A stretch of DNA of 56,875 nucleotides, taken from NCBI RefSeq assembly GCF_002699985.1, contig NZ_LKBT01000021.1:1-56875 (forward strand), in the 5' to 3' direction. The DNA comes from Pseudomonas sp. ICMP 561. Its GTDB lineage: Bacteria > Pseudomonadota > Gammaproteobacteria > Pseudomonadales > Pseudomonadaceae. The notes under the pieces were generated by a model. It searched no databases. It saw only the letters and a program-made list of their open reading frames with translations, and was not told the origin of the DNA. Both the position numbers and the translations under genes were made by a program. The first letter of the stretch is position 1. Each line of letters opens with the position of its first letter. Shown piece after piece: positions 44,032 through 53,133 of this stretch.

Positions 44032-45429
44032 TCAAGCCTGTGGCTGCCAGCCTCCGCCCAGTGCTTTATAGATAGCGACGATGCCGTGATATAGCTCAAT
44101 CTCGGCCTGAGCCTGCGAGTCCTCGGCCGCCAGACGCTCGCGTTCTGCGTCCAGCAGCACCAGGAAGTCTGCGGTGCCTTCCCGATACTGAATCGAGGCA
44201 AGATTAGCCGCAGCGCGGCTCGCTTCACTTTGACGAATCAACGAGACCAGGCGTTGTTGACGTTTGTCATAGTCGCTAAATGCGTTCTCCGACTCCTCCA
44301 GCGCCAACAACACCTGCTGCTCATAATTCGCCAACGCGCCTTCAGCATCGGCATCGGCGCCACGAATCCGTGCCCGCACGCTCCCCAGATCAAACGCAGC
44401 CCAGGAAATGCTTGGCCCCAGCGACCAGGCTCTGGCGGCTGACGAACCGATTTGCGATCCCCGGCCAGCGGTGAAACCCAGAAAACCACTCAGGCTGACG
44501 CGCGGGAACAAATCAGCCGTCGCCACACCAATACGCGCAGTGGAGGAGGCCAGCTGACGTTCAGCGGCGCGAATGTCCGGGCGCTGACGCAACACCTGCG
44601 TCGGGTCACCAATAGGCAGCGCCTTGGCAATCGCCGGCAGTTTCGCCGGGCTCAGGTCGACACTCAGGCTTTCCGGACGCTCACCCAGCAACGTTGCAAT
44701 GCGGTTACGCTGACGCACCTGTTCGGCCTGTAATTGCGGAACCGAGGCTTCGACGGCGGCAAGACGCGCATCGGCACGCATGACATCCAGCTCGTTGCCT
44801 ACCCCGGCGTCACGCAGTTGTGCCGTAACTCCGCGGGATTCCTGCTGGTTTTTCAGGTTTTCCCGAGCAATGGCCTCACGCAATTGCGCACCACGCAACT
44901 GCCCATAGGCGTCGACCACTTCGGCCGTCAGCGTGACCTGAAGCTGGTACAGATTGGCTTCGGCAACGTCCTGATCGGCTTCGCTGGCTTCCAGCTCACG
45001 CTGAATGCGGCCGAACAAATCGAGCTCCCAAGCCATGTCCAGGCCCAGATCGTAACGTTCACTGCTGACCCGGCGTTCAGTGATGCCTGGCTGCTGGCCT
45101 TTGCCCAGGTCACTGCTGACCCGGCTGGTAACAACAGGCATGGCGTCATTGCTGACGTCGTCGCGGATTGCCCGAGCCGCTTTGAGGCGGGCGAAGGCGA
45201 CACGTAGTTCGCGGTTGTCATTCAACGATTTGGCGACCAACTGGTTCAAGGTTGGATCTTCAAACTGCTGCCACCAGATGGTTTCCTGATGACTGCGGTC
45301 AAACTTGTCCTGGGTCGCCGAAGCGACCTTGGCAGCGGCGGTGTCGGGAGCCTTGTAGTCAGGGCCGACAGCGCACGCCGCCAGCGCCAGAACCAGCAGG
45401 CTGGGCATGAACAGCTTTAACGAATTCAT
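44032..45429 (-). CDS. oprN: Outer membrane efflux channel, OprN/OprM type lipoprotein
   Basis: 465 residues. MNSLKLFMPSLLVLALAACA is a signal peptide with lipobox LAAC (C19), then VGPDYKAP, the usual opening of OprM-family channels. Two repeats of the outer membrane factor domain follow, with GLDMAWELDLFGRIQRELEA and the equivalent WSLGPSISWAAFDLGSVRARI. Its ATG overlaps the pump stop (TAATG). Symbol assigned by operon position; the sequence alone could also be called OprM-like. Confidence 0.9.
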   Translation of the reverse strand: MNSLKLFMPSLLVLALAACAVGPDYKAPDTAAAKVASATQDKFDRSHQETIWWQQFEDPTLNQLVAKSLNDNRELRVAFARLKAARAIRDDVSNDAMPVVTSRVSSDLGKGQQPGITERRVSSERYDLGLDMAWELDLFGRIQRELEASEADQDVAEANLYQLQVTLTAEVVDAYGQLRGAQLREAIARENLKNQQESRGVTAQLRDAGVGNELDVMRADARLAAVEASVPQLQAEQVRQRNRIATLLGERPESLSVDLSPAKLPAIAKALPIGDPTQVLRQRPDIRAAERQLASSTARIGVATADLFPRVSLSGFLGFTAGRGSQIGSSAARAWSLGPSISWAAFDLGSVRARIRGADADAEGALANYEQQVLLALEESENAFSDYDKRQQRLVSLIRQSEASRAAANLASIQYREGTADFLVLLDAERERLAAEDSQAQAEIELYHGIVAIYKALGGGWQPQA

Positions 45430-48400
45430 TAATGCGCCTCCGGGTTCAGGTTTTGCAGGCGTTGTACCTTGGCCGCCTTGCGGGCCTCTTTGCGCTCGAC
45501 ATAGTTACGAATCAGCACGTAGAACACCGGCGTCAGCAGCAGGCCGAAGAAGGTGACCCCGAGCATCCCCGAGAACACCGCTACACCCATGGCGTGACGC
45601 ATTTCTGCACCGGCACCGCTGGAGAACACCAGAGGCACAACCCCCATGATGAACGCGAAGGACGTCATCAGAATCGGACGCAGACGCAGGCGGCACGCTT
45701 CCAGTACGGCTTCCAGCGGCGACATGCCTTCGGTTTGCTTGTCCTTGGCGAACTCGACGATAAGAATCGCGTTCTTACAGGCCAGTCCCACCAGAACAAT
45801 CAGTCCGATCTGGGTAAAGATGTTGTTATCGCTACCCGACAGAATCACCCCGGTGATGGCCGACAGCAATGTCATCGGTACGATCAGGATCACCGCCAGT
45901 GGCAGGCTCCAGCTTTCATACTGAGCAGCCAGTACCAGGAAGGCCAACAGTACGCACAGCGGGAACACCAGCAGTGCTGTATTGCCGGACAGGATTTGCT
46001 GATACGTGATCTCGGTCCACTCGTAGGTCATACCGTTAGGCAGTTCGTCCTTGAGCAGTTTTTCCACGGCGGTCTGAGCCTGACCCGAGCTGTAACCCGG
46101 AGCCGCAGCGCCGTTGATCTCGGCGGTGATGAAGCCGTTGTAGTGCATGACTCGATCCGGCCCTGCGGTGTCGCTGACCTTGATGAAGGTTGCCAGCGGA
46201 ATCATTTCGCCCAGATTGTTGCGCACCTTGAGCTGACCAATCTGATCGGCGTCCTGGCGGAACTGTTGTTCAGCCTGAACGTTGACCTGATAAGTACGGC
46301 CGAAACGGTTGAAATCGTTGGCGTACAGCGAGCCCAGGTAAACCTGCAGCGTGTCGAAGATATCGCTGATCGCCACGCCGTGGGTCTTGGCTTTTTCACG
46401 GTCGATGGCAGCATCGACCTGCGGTACGTTCACGGTGTAACTGGTGAACAGCCCGGCCAGTTCCGGCACGCTGTGGCTCTTGGCGATGATGTTCATCGTC
46501 TCTTTATAGAGCTCGTCGTAACCCAGGTTGCCACGGTCTTCGATCTGCAGGCGGAAGCCGCCGATGGTGCCCAGACCTTGTACGGGTGGCGGCGGGAAGA
46601 TCGCCATGTAGGCATCCTGAATTTCGCCGAACTTGCCGTTCAGTGCACCCGCGATGGCGCCTGCCGAAAGGCTGGCGTCTTTGCGATCCTCAAAAGGTTT
46701 TAGGGTCACGAACACGATGCCAGCGTTCGGGCTGTTGGTGAAGCCGTTGATGGACAGGCCCGGGAACGCTACCGCACTTTCCACGCCGTCCTGCTTGAGG
46801 GCGATGTCGGACATGCGTTTGATGACGTCTTCGGTACGGTCCAGGCTGGCAGCGTCCGGCAACTGGGCGAAAGCTACCAGGTACTGTTTGTCCTGCGGCG
46901 GTACGAAACCGGTCGGTGTGGTGGCGAAACCGAAGTAAGTCAGCACCATCAGGCCGCCGTACAGCACCAGTGCAATGCCGCTGCTGCGAATTACACGCCC
47001 GACAATCCCCACGTAGCTATTACTGGCGCGTTCAAACACACGGTTGAACGGGCGGAACAGCCAACTCCCGAACATTTTGTCGAGGCCACGTGAGAAGCGA
47101 TCCTTGGGCGCGTCGTGAGCCTTGAGCAACACGGCGGACAACGCCGGTGAAAGGGTCAGCGAGTTGAAGGCCGAAATCACCGTGGAAATCGCGATCGTCA
47201 GGGCAAACTGTTTGTAAAACTGCCCCGTCAATCCGGAGATGAACGCAGCCGGGATGAATACCGCACAGAGCACCAGCGCCGTGGCGATGATGGGTCCTGT
47301 CACTTCTTTCATGGCCCGTTTGGTGGCTTCAACGGGGTTCAGTCCGAGTCCGATGTTCCGTTCGACGTTTTCCACTACTACGATGGCGTCGTCGACCACG
47401 ATACCGATGGCCAGCACGAGTCCGAAAAGCGATAGCGCGTTGAGCGAGAAGCCGAACATGTGCATGACGGCGAATGTACCGATCAATGACACTGGCACAG
47501 CTGCCAATGGAATGATCGAGGCCCGCCAGGTTTGCAAGAACAGGATGACCACCAGCACAACCAGGATCAACGCTTCGAACAGCGTATGAATAACCGCTTC
47601 AATCGAGCCGCGAACAAAGATTGTCGGGTCGTAAACGATGCTGAAATCCATGCCTTCCGGGAAGTTCTGTTTCAGCTCCGTCATCTTCGCCCGAACTTCG
47701 TTGGAGATGTCGATGGCGTTGGAGCCAGGGCGCTGGAAGATCGGGATCGCCACTGCAGGCTGGTTATCAAGCAATGAGCGCAAGGCGTACTGGTTGGAAC
47801 CCAGCTCGACACGGGCGACATCGCGCAGACGAGTGATCTCGCCGTCAGCTCCGGAGCGAATCACGATGTTTTCGAATTCTTCTTCGCTGACCAGGCGGCC
47901 CTGGGTGTTGACCGACATCTGGAAGCTGGTAGCACTAGGCGAGGGCGGCGCGCCCAACTGACCCGCAGCGACCTGACGGTTCTGTTCGCGAATAGCGTTC
48001 ACAACGTCGGTCGCGGTCAGATTGCGCGAGGCGGTCTTGTTTGGATCCAGCCAGACCCGCAGCGAATAGTCGCCCATACCAAACAACTGCACGTCACCGA
48101 CACCGCCAAGGCGCGCCAGCTCATCCTTGATGTTAAGGATCGCGTAGTTGGACAGGTACAGCATGTCGTAGCGTTTATCCGGCGAGGTCAGGTGGACCAC
48201 CATCGTCAGATCGGGCGACGCCTTGTCCACGGTGATACCGATGCGCGTCACTTCTTCAGGCAGTTTCGGTTCGGTCCGGGTGACCCGGTTCTGAACCTGT
48301 ACCTGCGCGTTGTCCAGGTCAGTGCCCAGTGCGAAAGTGATGGTCAGGGTGATCTTGCCGTCAGCGGTGGATTGCGAGGACATGTACAGCATGTTCTCGA

Positions 48401-48620
48401 CGCCGGTGATGGCCTGTTCCAGCGGAGCGGCTACGGTTTCGCCGATGACCTTTGGGTTGGCGCCCGGGAAGTTGGCGCGAACGACGACGGTAGGTGGCAC
48501 AACTTCGGGGTATTCACTGATCGGCAACTGGAACAGCGAGATGGAGCCTGCGATCAGAATCAACAGCGACAGTACTGCCGCGAAGATCGGACGCGAAATA
48601 AAGAATTGAGAGAAGTTCAT
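45429..48620 (-). CDS. mexF: RND multidrug efflux pump, MexF type
   Basis: 1063 residues, HAE-1 inner membrane transporter. MNFSQFFISRPIFAAVLSLL and PISEYPEVVPPTVVVRANFP are near-identical to P. aeruginosa MexF as I recall it. The proton-relay aspartates are in GIVVDDAIVVVENVERN (TM4); GLACKNAILIVEFAKD and RLRPILMTSFAFIMGVVPLV are typical of TM10-11. Known MexF substrates are chloramphenicol, fluoroquinolones and quorum-signal precursors. It lies 12 bases after mexE. Confidence 0.95.
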   Translation of the reverse strand: MNFSQFFISRPIFAAVLSLLILIAGSISLFQLPISEYPEVVPPTVVVRANFPGANPKVIGETVAAPLEQAITGVENMLYMSSQSTADGKITLTITFALGTDLDNAQVQVQNRVTRTEPKLPEEVTRIGITVDKASPDLTMVVHLTSPDKRYDMLYLSNYAILNIKDELARLGGVGDVQLFGMGDYSLRVWLDPNKTASRNLTATDVVNAIREQNRQVAAGQLGAPPSPSATSFQMSVNTQGRLVSEEEFENIVIRSGADGEITRLRDVARVELGSNQYALRSLLDNQPAVAIPIFQRPGSNAIDISNEVRAKMTELKQNFPEGMDFSIVYDPTIFVRGSIEAVIHTLFEALILVVLVVILFLQTWRASIIPLAAVPVSLIGTFAVMHMFGFSLNALSLFGLVLAIGIVVDDAIVVVENVERNIGLGLNPVEATKRAMKEVTGPIIATALVLCAVFIPAAFISGLTGQFYKQFALTIAISTVISAFNSLTLSPALSAVLLKAHDAPKDRFSRGLDKMFGSWLFRPFNRVFERASNSYVGIVGRVIRSSGIALVLYGGLMVLTYFGFATTPTGFVPPQDKQYLVAFAQLPDAASLDRTEDVIKRMSDIALKQDGVESAVAFPGLSINGFTNSPNAGIVFVTLKPFEDRKDASLSAGAIAGALNGKFGEIQDAYMAIFPPPPVQGLGTIGGFRLQIEDRGNLGYDELYKETMNIIAKSHSVPELAGLFTSYTVNVPQVDAAIDREKAKTHGVAISDIFDTLQVYLGSLYANDFNRFGRTYQVNVQAEQQFRQDADQIGQLKVRNNLGEMIPLATFIKVSDTAGPDRVMHYNGFITAEINGAAAPGYSSGQAQTAVEKLLKDELPNGMTYEWTEITYQQILSGNTALLVFPLCVLLAFLVLAAQYESWSLPLAVILIVPMTLLSAITGVILSGSDNNIFTQIGLIVLVGLACKNAILIVEFAKDKQTEGMSPLEAVLEACRLRLRPILMTSFAFIMGVVPLVFSSGAGAEMRHAMGVAVFSGMLGVTFFGLLLTPVFYVLIRNYVERKEARKAAKVQRLQNLNPEAH

Positions 48621-48632
48621 CAGTGGTTTCCC

Positions 48633-49874
48633 TTAACCGCGTGGCGCGGAGATGCCGGCAACCTTTTCAGGTGCTTTAGGCTTCACTTGCGGCAGGTTGC
48701 TGGCTTCCAGAGCCTGGCGTTGTTTGAGCAGTGCAGCGAGCGTCTCGGCGCTGGCCATCGGGGTCTCTTCCGGTGTGACCGGTTGACCGGGGCGGACGCG
48801 TTGCAGGCCCTTGACCACGATGGTGTCGTCTTTGCTCAGGCCGCTGCGTACGATTCGCAGGCCTTCGACTTTCGGACCCAGTTCGACTGTGCGATACGTC
48901 GGCTTGTTGTCCTGACCCATGACCAGTACGAATTTCTTGCCGAGGTCGGTGCCCACCGCTTCGTCATTGATCAGCACCGCTGAGTAAACGCCGCTGCCCA
49001 CCAGCTTGACCCGTGCGTACAGGCCTGGAGTGAAGCTGCCATCGCTGTTGTCGAACACAGCGCGACCACGAATGGTGCCGGTCCGCGGGTTGACCTGGTT
49101 GTCGACAAAGTTCATCTGGCCCTGATGCGGGTTACCCACTTCATTGGAAAGACCCAAGTACACCGGGGTGGCCTGGCCACGTTGGCCTTTGCGCGCCAGC
49201 TCGGTGTATTTAAGGAAGACACGCTCGTCAGCGTCGAAGTAGGCGTAGACCTTGTCGGTGGAAACCACACTGGTCAGCGGGGTGACATCAGCGGTGACGA
49301 TGTTACCGGCAGTGATTTCGGCGCGGCTGACACGGCCACTGATCGGCGATGTCACGCGGGTAAAACTCAGGTTCAGTTTTGCCAGATCCAGTTGCGCCTG
49401 AATGGCGGCTACCCCGGCGCGGGCTTCCTGTGCGGTGGTGGTACGCGAGTCGGCCAGTTCGGCGGAAATGGCATTGTTGGTACGCAGGCGTTCGCCGCGC
49501 TGGGCTTCGTTGTCACTGCGGTTTGCAGTAGCGCGAGCCTGTTGCAGCTGAGCTTCGAGGCGGCGAACTTCAGACTGGAAAGGGCGAGGGTCGATCTGGA
49601 ACAGCACATCGCCTTTCTTGACCAGTGCGCCATCAGTGAAAGCCACTGAGTCGATCTGGCCGGAAACCCGCGGGCGGATTTCAACAGTTTCCGGTGCTTC
49701 GAGGCGTCCGGTGAATTCATCCCATTCGTTGACGGGTTGCTCCAGCACTTTCGCCACGCTGACTTTAGCGGCAGCAGGCGCGACCGTCGCTTCAGGTGCT
49801 CCGCCGCAAGCGCTGATCACCACCAACGCCAACGCGGCGAGAGGGAAGCGCAATTGATTGAATTTCTGAGCCAT
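48633..49874 (-). CDS. mexE: RND efflux periplasmic adaptor, MexE type
   Basis: 413 residues from ATG 49874. The signal peptide ends in lipobox ISAC (C23), so it is a lipoprotein. VEIRPRVSGQIDSVAFTDGA and SPISGRVSRAEITAGNIVTA are the two halves of the lipoyl domain, separated by a hairpin (AQLQQARATANRSDNEAQRG region). It bridges the MexF-like pump and the outer channel. A longer in-frame reading to 49949 precedes the signal peptide and is rejected. No mexT or mexS gene lies next to it. Confidence 0.94.
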   Translation of the reverse strand: MAQKFNQLRFPLAALALVVISACGGAPEATVAPAAAKVSVAKVLEQPVNEWDEFTGRLEAPETVEIRPRVSGQIDSVAFTDGALVKKGDVLFQIDPRPFQSEVRRLEAQLQQARATANRSDNEAQRGERLRTNNAISAELADSRTTTAQEARAGVAAIQAQLDLAKLNLSFTRVTSPISGRVSRAEITAGNIVTADVTPLTSVVSTDKVYAYFDADERVFLKYTELARKGQRGQATPVYLGLSNEVGNPHQGQMNFVDNQVNPRTGTIRGRAVFDNSDGSFTPGLYARVKLVGSGVYSAVLINDEAVGTDLGKKFVLVMGQDNKPTYRTVELGPKVEGLRIVRSGLSKDDTIVVKGLQRVRPGQPVTPEETPMASAETLAALLKQRQALEASNLPQVKPKAPEKVAGISAPRG

Positions 49875-49954
49875 GGGAATGTCCGCCGGAATATTAAGAT
49901 GGGCGGATTCTGTTCTTGAGGGTTGTATTGCACGAATCGAATGAAACAAAAGTT

Positions 49955-49975
49955 AATATCATTCGGAATGATATT
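49955..49975. promoter_or_regulatory. Perfect palindrome upstream of mexE
   Basis: 'aatatcatt'-'cgg'-'aatgatatt': nine-base perfect arms with a three-base centre. On minus it lies just upstream of a possible -35 TTGTTT / 16 / -10 TACAAC and 80 bases before the mexE start. It does not look like the LysR-type MexT site. Candidate site for a local or TetR/MarR-type regulator, or a Fur-like protein. Confidence 0.5.
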
Positions 49976-50027
49976 GAGTATGTCTCTGCCAGTAATAATC
50001 CGATGGTTTGCGGAGTTGCGCAGAATC

Positions 50028-50118
50028 CTGTGGGAGCAGAGCTTGCTCGCGATAAGGCTGGACGCGATTCACTTTGGACCGCCTCCAGCCTTATCGCGAG
50101 CAAGCTCTGCTCCCACAG
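50028..50118. repeat. Perfect REPIN
   Basis: A 35-base arm (50028-50062, from 'ctgtgggagcagagcttgct') is matched perfectly by its complement at 50084-50118, with a 21-base spacer. The core 'gagcaagctctgctcccaca' type differs from the 'ctcctacag' family elsewhere. Full identity of the arms suggests recent activity. It lies between mexE and the TonB receptor gene. Confidence 0.92.
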
Positions 50119-50158
50119 ATCCTCATTCGCAGATAAATAGCGCAGTATCACTAATCAA

Positions 50159-52591
50159 CTAAAAATCATAAGCCAGCTTGGTGTACCAGTAACCGCCACC
50201 CGGGTAGAACGGCGGGTTGCCATAAGGTGCCAGACCAAGGTTGCTGTAAACAGCGTTTTTCGACGGCCGCACATCAAAGATGTTGGTGCCGCCAATGCTC
50301 ACCGTCAGTTGGTCAATAAAGGTGTAGCTGATATCCAGATCGGTAATCCATTTGGCCCCAAAACTCCGGTCGCCTCCTGGGTTGACGGCCAGTGTCTTGA
50401 CGGCCCCGTAGCGGCTGGTCTGCAGGTTGACCGCCAGGTCTTCGACTTTCCAGTTGGCACCCAGAATCCATTTGGTTTTGGGTGAGGCTTCGGTCAGGTC
50501 GCCTTCGCGGTCCCGGCCTACCAGTGTTACGCCGGAGTTGGCCAGAGCGGCGGGGGTGTCGGTAACCCCCTCTATAGTGGTCTTGTTCCAGTTGAACCCC
50601 AGGCTCCAGCGCACATCACCCCAGCCATTCAATGGCGTGGTGTGGTCAGCAACGATATCCAGTCCCCGTGTGCGGGTGTCGAACGCGTTGGTGTAATAGT
50701 TGACCCAGGTTCCCGAAGGAACGCCTTGAGCGGCGAGAATGCCATTGATAACGCCATTACCCTGATCATAAATGTTGCTGGTCAGGGCAATGCGGTCATC
50801 AATGTCGATCAGGTAGGCATCGGCCGTGACGCTGGTGCGTGGTGCCGGTTGCCAGGTCAAACCCAGGCCAAGGTTGCGCGATTTTTCAGGCTTCAGATCA
50901 TCGCCGCCCAAGGCTTTGGCCAGGTTGCTGCCTGACGGAGTAAGCCGGGTCACGGCGGGTACAACGTTACCGTTCACGTCGACGGCGACCCGGTTGTCTG
51001 CAACCGTATAACCGATCTGGGTCAGGGAGGGCGCCCGGAAACCGGTGCCGACCGTGCCCCTTACAGCGACCGAATCGGTCAGTTCATAGCGGGAGTTCAC
51101 TTTCAGGCCGAAGGTGTTGCCTGAATCATCGTCGTAATGTTCAACCCGTCCTGCGACGTCCAGAAACCAGCGATCGGTCAGATCAAAGCCCAGATCCAGG
51201 TAACCCGCGTAGTTGTTGCGAATCAGGTTGACCTCATCCTCCGGACGAATAGTGACTGCCGCTTGCGCGCCCGATGCAGCTGGATAGGTGCCCGTGATAT
51301 AAGCCTCGGGATCCCCGGCAAAGGTGCTGAAACGTTCCCAGCGATGTTCCAGGCCTGCCGATACCTGAACCGGGGAGGTCAGCTGGAACAGGCTGTCATA
51401 GCGACGCGTAAAGTCCAGATTGTTGACCCATTGCTCAAAGCGAAACGTCGCCAGGTTGTCGAATCGGGTGGGCGACGCGGTGCCCAGTGACGGGTTGATA
51501 TTCAGGTCGCTGGAGTGATGAACGTTGTTGCGCCCGTAAGTGGTGCTCAGGTCCCAGTTCCAGTCAGCCACTTCGCCCTTGCCACCGAACAGGAACTGGT
51601 AATCCGTGTCCTTGATGTTGTTCAGCGGGTAGTAACCGTCGGGGAATACTTCCGGTACTGCTGCGGTGCCGGTGGGCAAGCGGAAGTAATTGGCAGCCTC
51701 GGCGTCACGCTCACCGTAAGTTGTGAAGGAATACAGCGTCAGGTCTTCCAGGGGCAGTTCGGCGTTGTAGGCCAGGTTGAAGGCCTTGAGATCCGGATCG
51801 CCGTTTTTGATCGCGACCCGATCCCAGGCCGCCTCTTTTACCGGGTCGCTGAACGCGCGAACGCTGCTGTCAGCCTTGTTGTTCCAGGACGCCTCGCCAC
51901 GTTTGCGAGCGTCGGCAGAAAAGTGGAAAAAGCCTTCTTCACCGAGGGTGAAGCCCTGGTCGCCAGCAATCTTGATGGTTTCCCCGGCTCCGGAGAACAG
52001 CTTGCCGTAGGTGGTTTCATAGTGTCCGCCAGAATCACCGGATTTGAGAATGATGTTGATCACCCCGGCGACTGCATCGGAACCGTACTGAGCCGCAGCG
52101 CTGTCTTTGAGCACTTCGATGTGGTCCACGGCGCTGACCGGGATCAGGTCGATATCCACCGCATTGGCACCGCTGTTATCGATAGAGCCGCGCTGGCCTG
52201 TTGCGCCGTTGTGGCGGCGCTTGCCGTTAACCAGTACCAGTGTGTAGGCGGGGCCAAGGCTGCGGTTGCTCAATGGCCGGGTGACCGAGTTATAGCCCGC
52301 AATGTTGGTGCCGAAGTTGAAAGAGGGCAGCAGTTTCGCAATGGCTTCCGAAAGCTCAGCGCGACCGGTCTTGAGTAATTGCTCGCTATTGATGATGTCG
52401 ATAGGCGCCGGGCTGTCCGCCACTGTTCGTTGTTGCCCGCGTACGCCGGTGGAGATCACTGTCACTGTACTGAGCCTGGACTCATCGTCGGCGGCATCGG
52501 CCACTGGCGAGAATACCCCCAGCAACAGAGCAGCGGCGAGTGTTAAAAGCGGATACGTTTTGGCAGCGCTTGCTGCGAGCGTCGTTGTCAT
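50159..52591 (-). CDS. TonB-dependent outer membrane receptor
   Basis: 810 residues from ATG 52591. A signal peptide (LLTLAAALLLGVFSPVADAA) is followed by STVTVISTGVRGQQRTVADS, resembling a TonB box/plug opening, the plug domain (IEVLKDSAAAQYGSDAVAGV), and a 22-strand barrel ending in KLAYDF with terminal Phe. Sequence style (PLSNRSLGPAYTLVLVNGKR; VGTGFRAPSLTQIG) resembles receptors for vitamins, sugars or siderophores of unknown substrate. No siderophore genes adjoin it. In-frame codons to 52690 precede the signal peptide. Confidence 0.9.
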   Translation of the reverse strand: MTTTLAASAAKTYPLLTLAAALLLGVFSPVADAADDESRLSTVTVISTGVRGQQRTVADSPAPIDIINSEQLLKTGRAELSEAIAKLLPSFNFGTNIAGYNSVTRPLSNRSLGPAYTLVLVNGKRRHNGATGQRGSIDNSGANAVDIDLIPVSAVDHIEVLKDSAAAQYGSDAVAGVINIILKSGDSGGHYETTYGKLFSGAGETIKIAGDQGFTLGEEGFFHFSADARKRGEASWNNKADSSVRAFSDPVKEAAWDRVAIKNGDPDLKAFNLAYNAELPLEDLTLYSFTTYGERDAEAANYFRLPTGTAAVPEVFPDGYYPLNNIKDTDYQFLFGGKGEVADWNWDLSTTYGRNNVHHSSDLNINPSLGTASPTRFDNLATFRFEQWVNNLDFTRRYDSLFQLTSPVQVSAGLEHRWERFSTFAGDPEAYITGTYPAASGAQAAVTIRPEDEVNLIRNNYAGYLDLGFDLTDRWFLDVAGRVEHYDDDSGNTFGLKVNSRYELTDSVAVRGTVGTGFRAPSLTQIGYTVADNRVAVDVNGNVVPAVTRLTPSGSNLAKALGGDDLKPEKSRNLGLGLTWQPAPRTSVTADAYLIDIDDRIALTSNIYDQGNGVINGILAAQGVPSGTWVNYYTNAFDTRTRGLDIVADHTTPLNGWGDVRWSLGFNWNKTTIEGVTDTPAALANSGVTLVGRDREGDLTEASPKTKWILGANWKVEDLAVNLQTSRYGAVKTLAVNPGGDRSFGAKWITDLDISYTFIDQLTVSIGGTNIFDVRPSKNAVYSNLGLAPYGNPPFYPGGGYWYTKLAYDF

Positions 52592-53133
52592 GTCGGGCGG
52601 TGTCCATTGAACTGGCACTGGCCCGTGGCGAGGGTGCAGATGAGTTGGCCTGATAGAAAGGTGTGAAAGCTGGAACGATGTCGTCTGCACTGGATAGTAT
52701 TTGCATAATAAAATCGTTGGAAATGCTTTTTTGGAATATTGATATTATTCTTTATCGGCATTTTATAAAGAAAATATATGAAAGTAATTGATGAAATTGC
52801 GATGCGTATAACAGCGCTCTACCTAATACTCCCGCGCATGGGCAGCAGCACCCTGATTGTAAATATTCGAGGTGGCACATAGCCATTCGTCGATAAAGAT
52901 CAATAAAAATCGAAATCCAGCCGAAACATAATCAAGCCGCGCAACTTTTTACAGAATCCGCGAGTCGGAGCTGTAACCTGAATGATGTCTCATGGCCAGC
53001 ATTTTAGTTAGCTTGTGAAATAATCGTTCGAAGTGCGCTTCAAGGGGCCAAAGAAGTCCCTGATTGTTTAGAGAAACGGATCGTTCTCACCCCCATCAAG
53101 AAAATATTGCCCATCAGGGCTGTGAGAATCTTC
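52592..53133. other. Divergent intergenic region, TonB receptor / chemoreceptor
   Basis: 542 bases, AT-rich. The part 52730-52790 ('gatattattctttatc' at about 52740-52755) vaguely resembles a Fur box but matches it too poorly to call. It must contain promoters for both genes. No REP unit, RNA gene or small protein gene found. Confidence 0.45.

Noticed and set aside
45432..46703. 423-codon open frame on plus, opposite mexF
   Set aside because: It lies wholly antisense to a certain RND pump gene; the frame is open because of codon bias on the other strand. The product has no recognisable domain.
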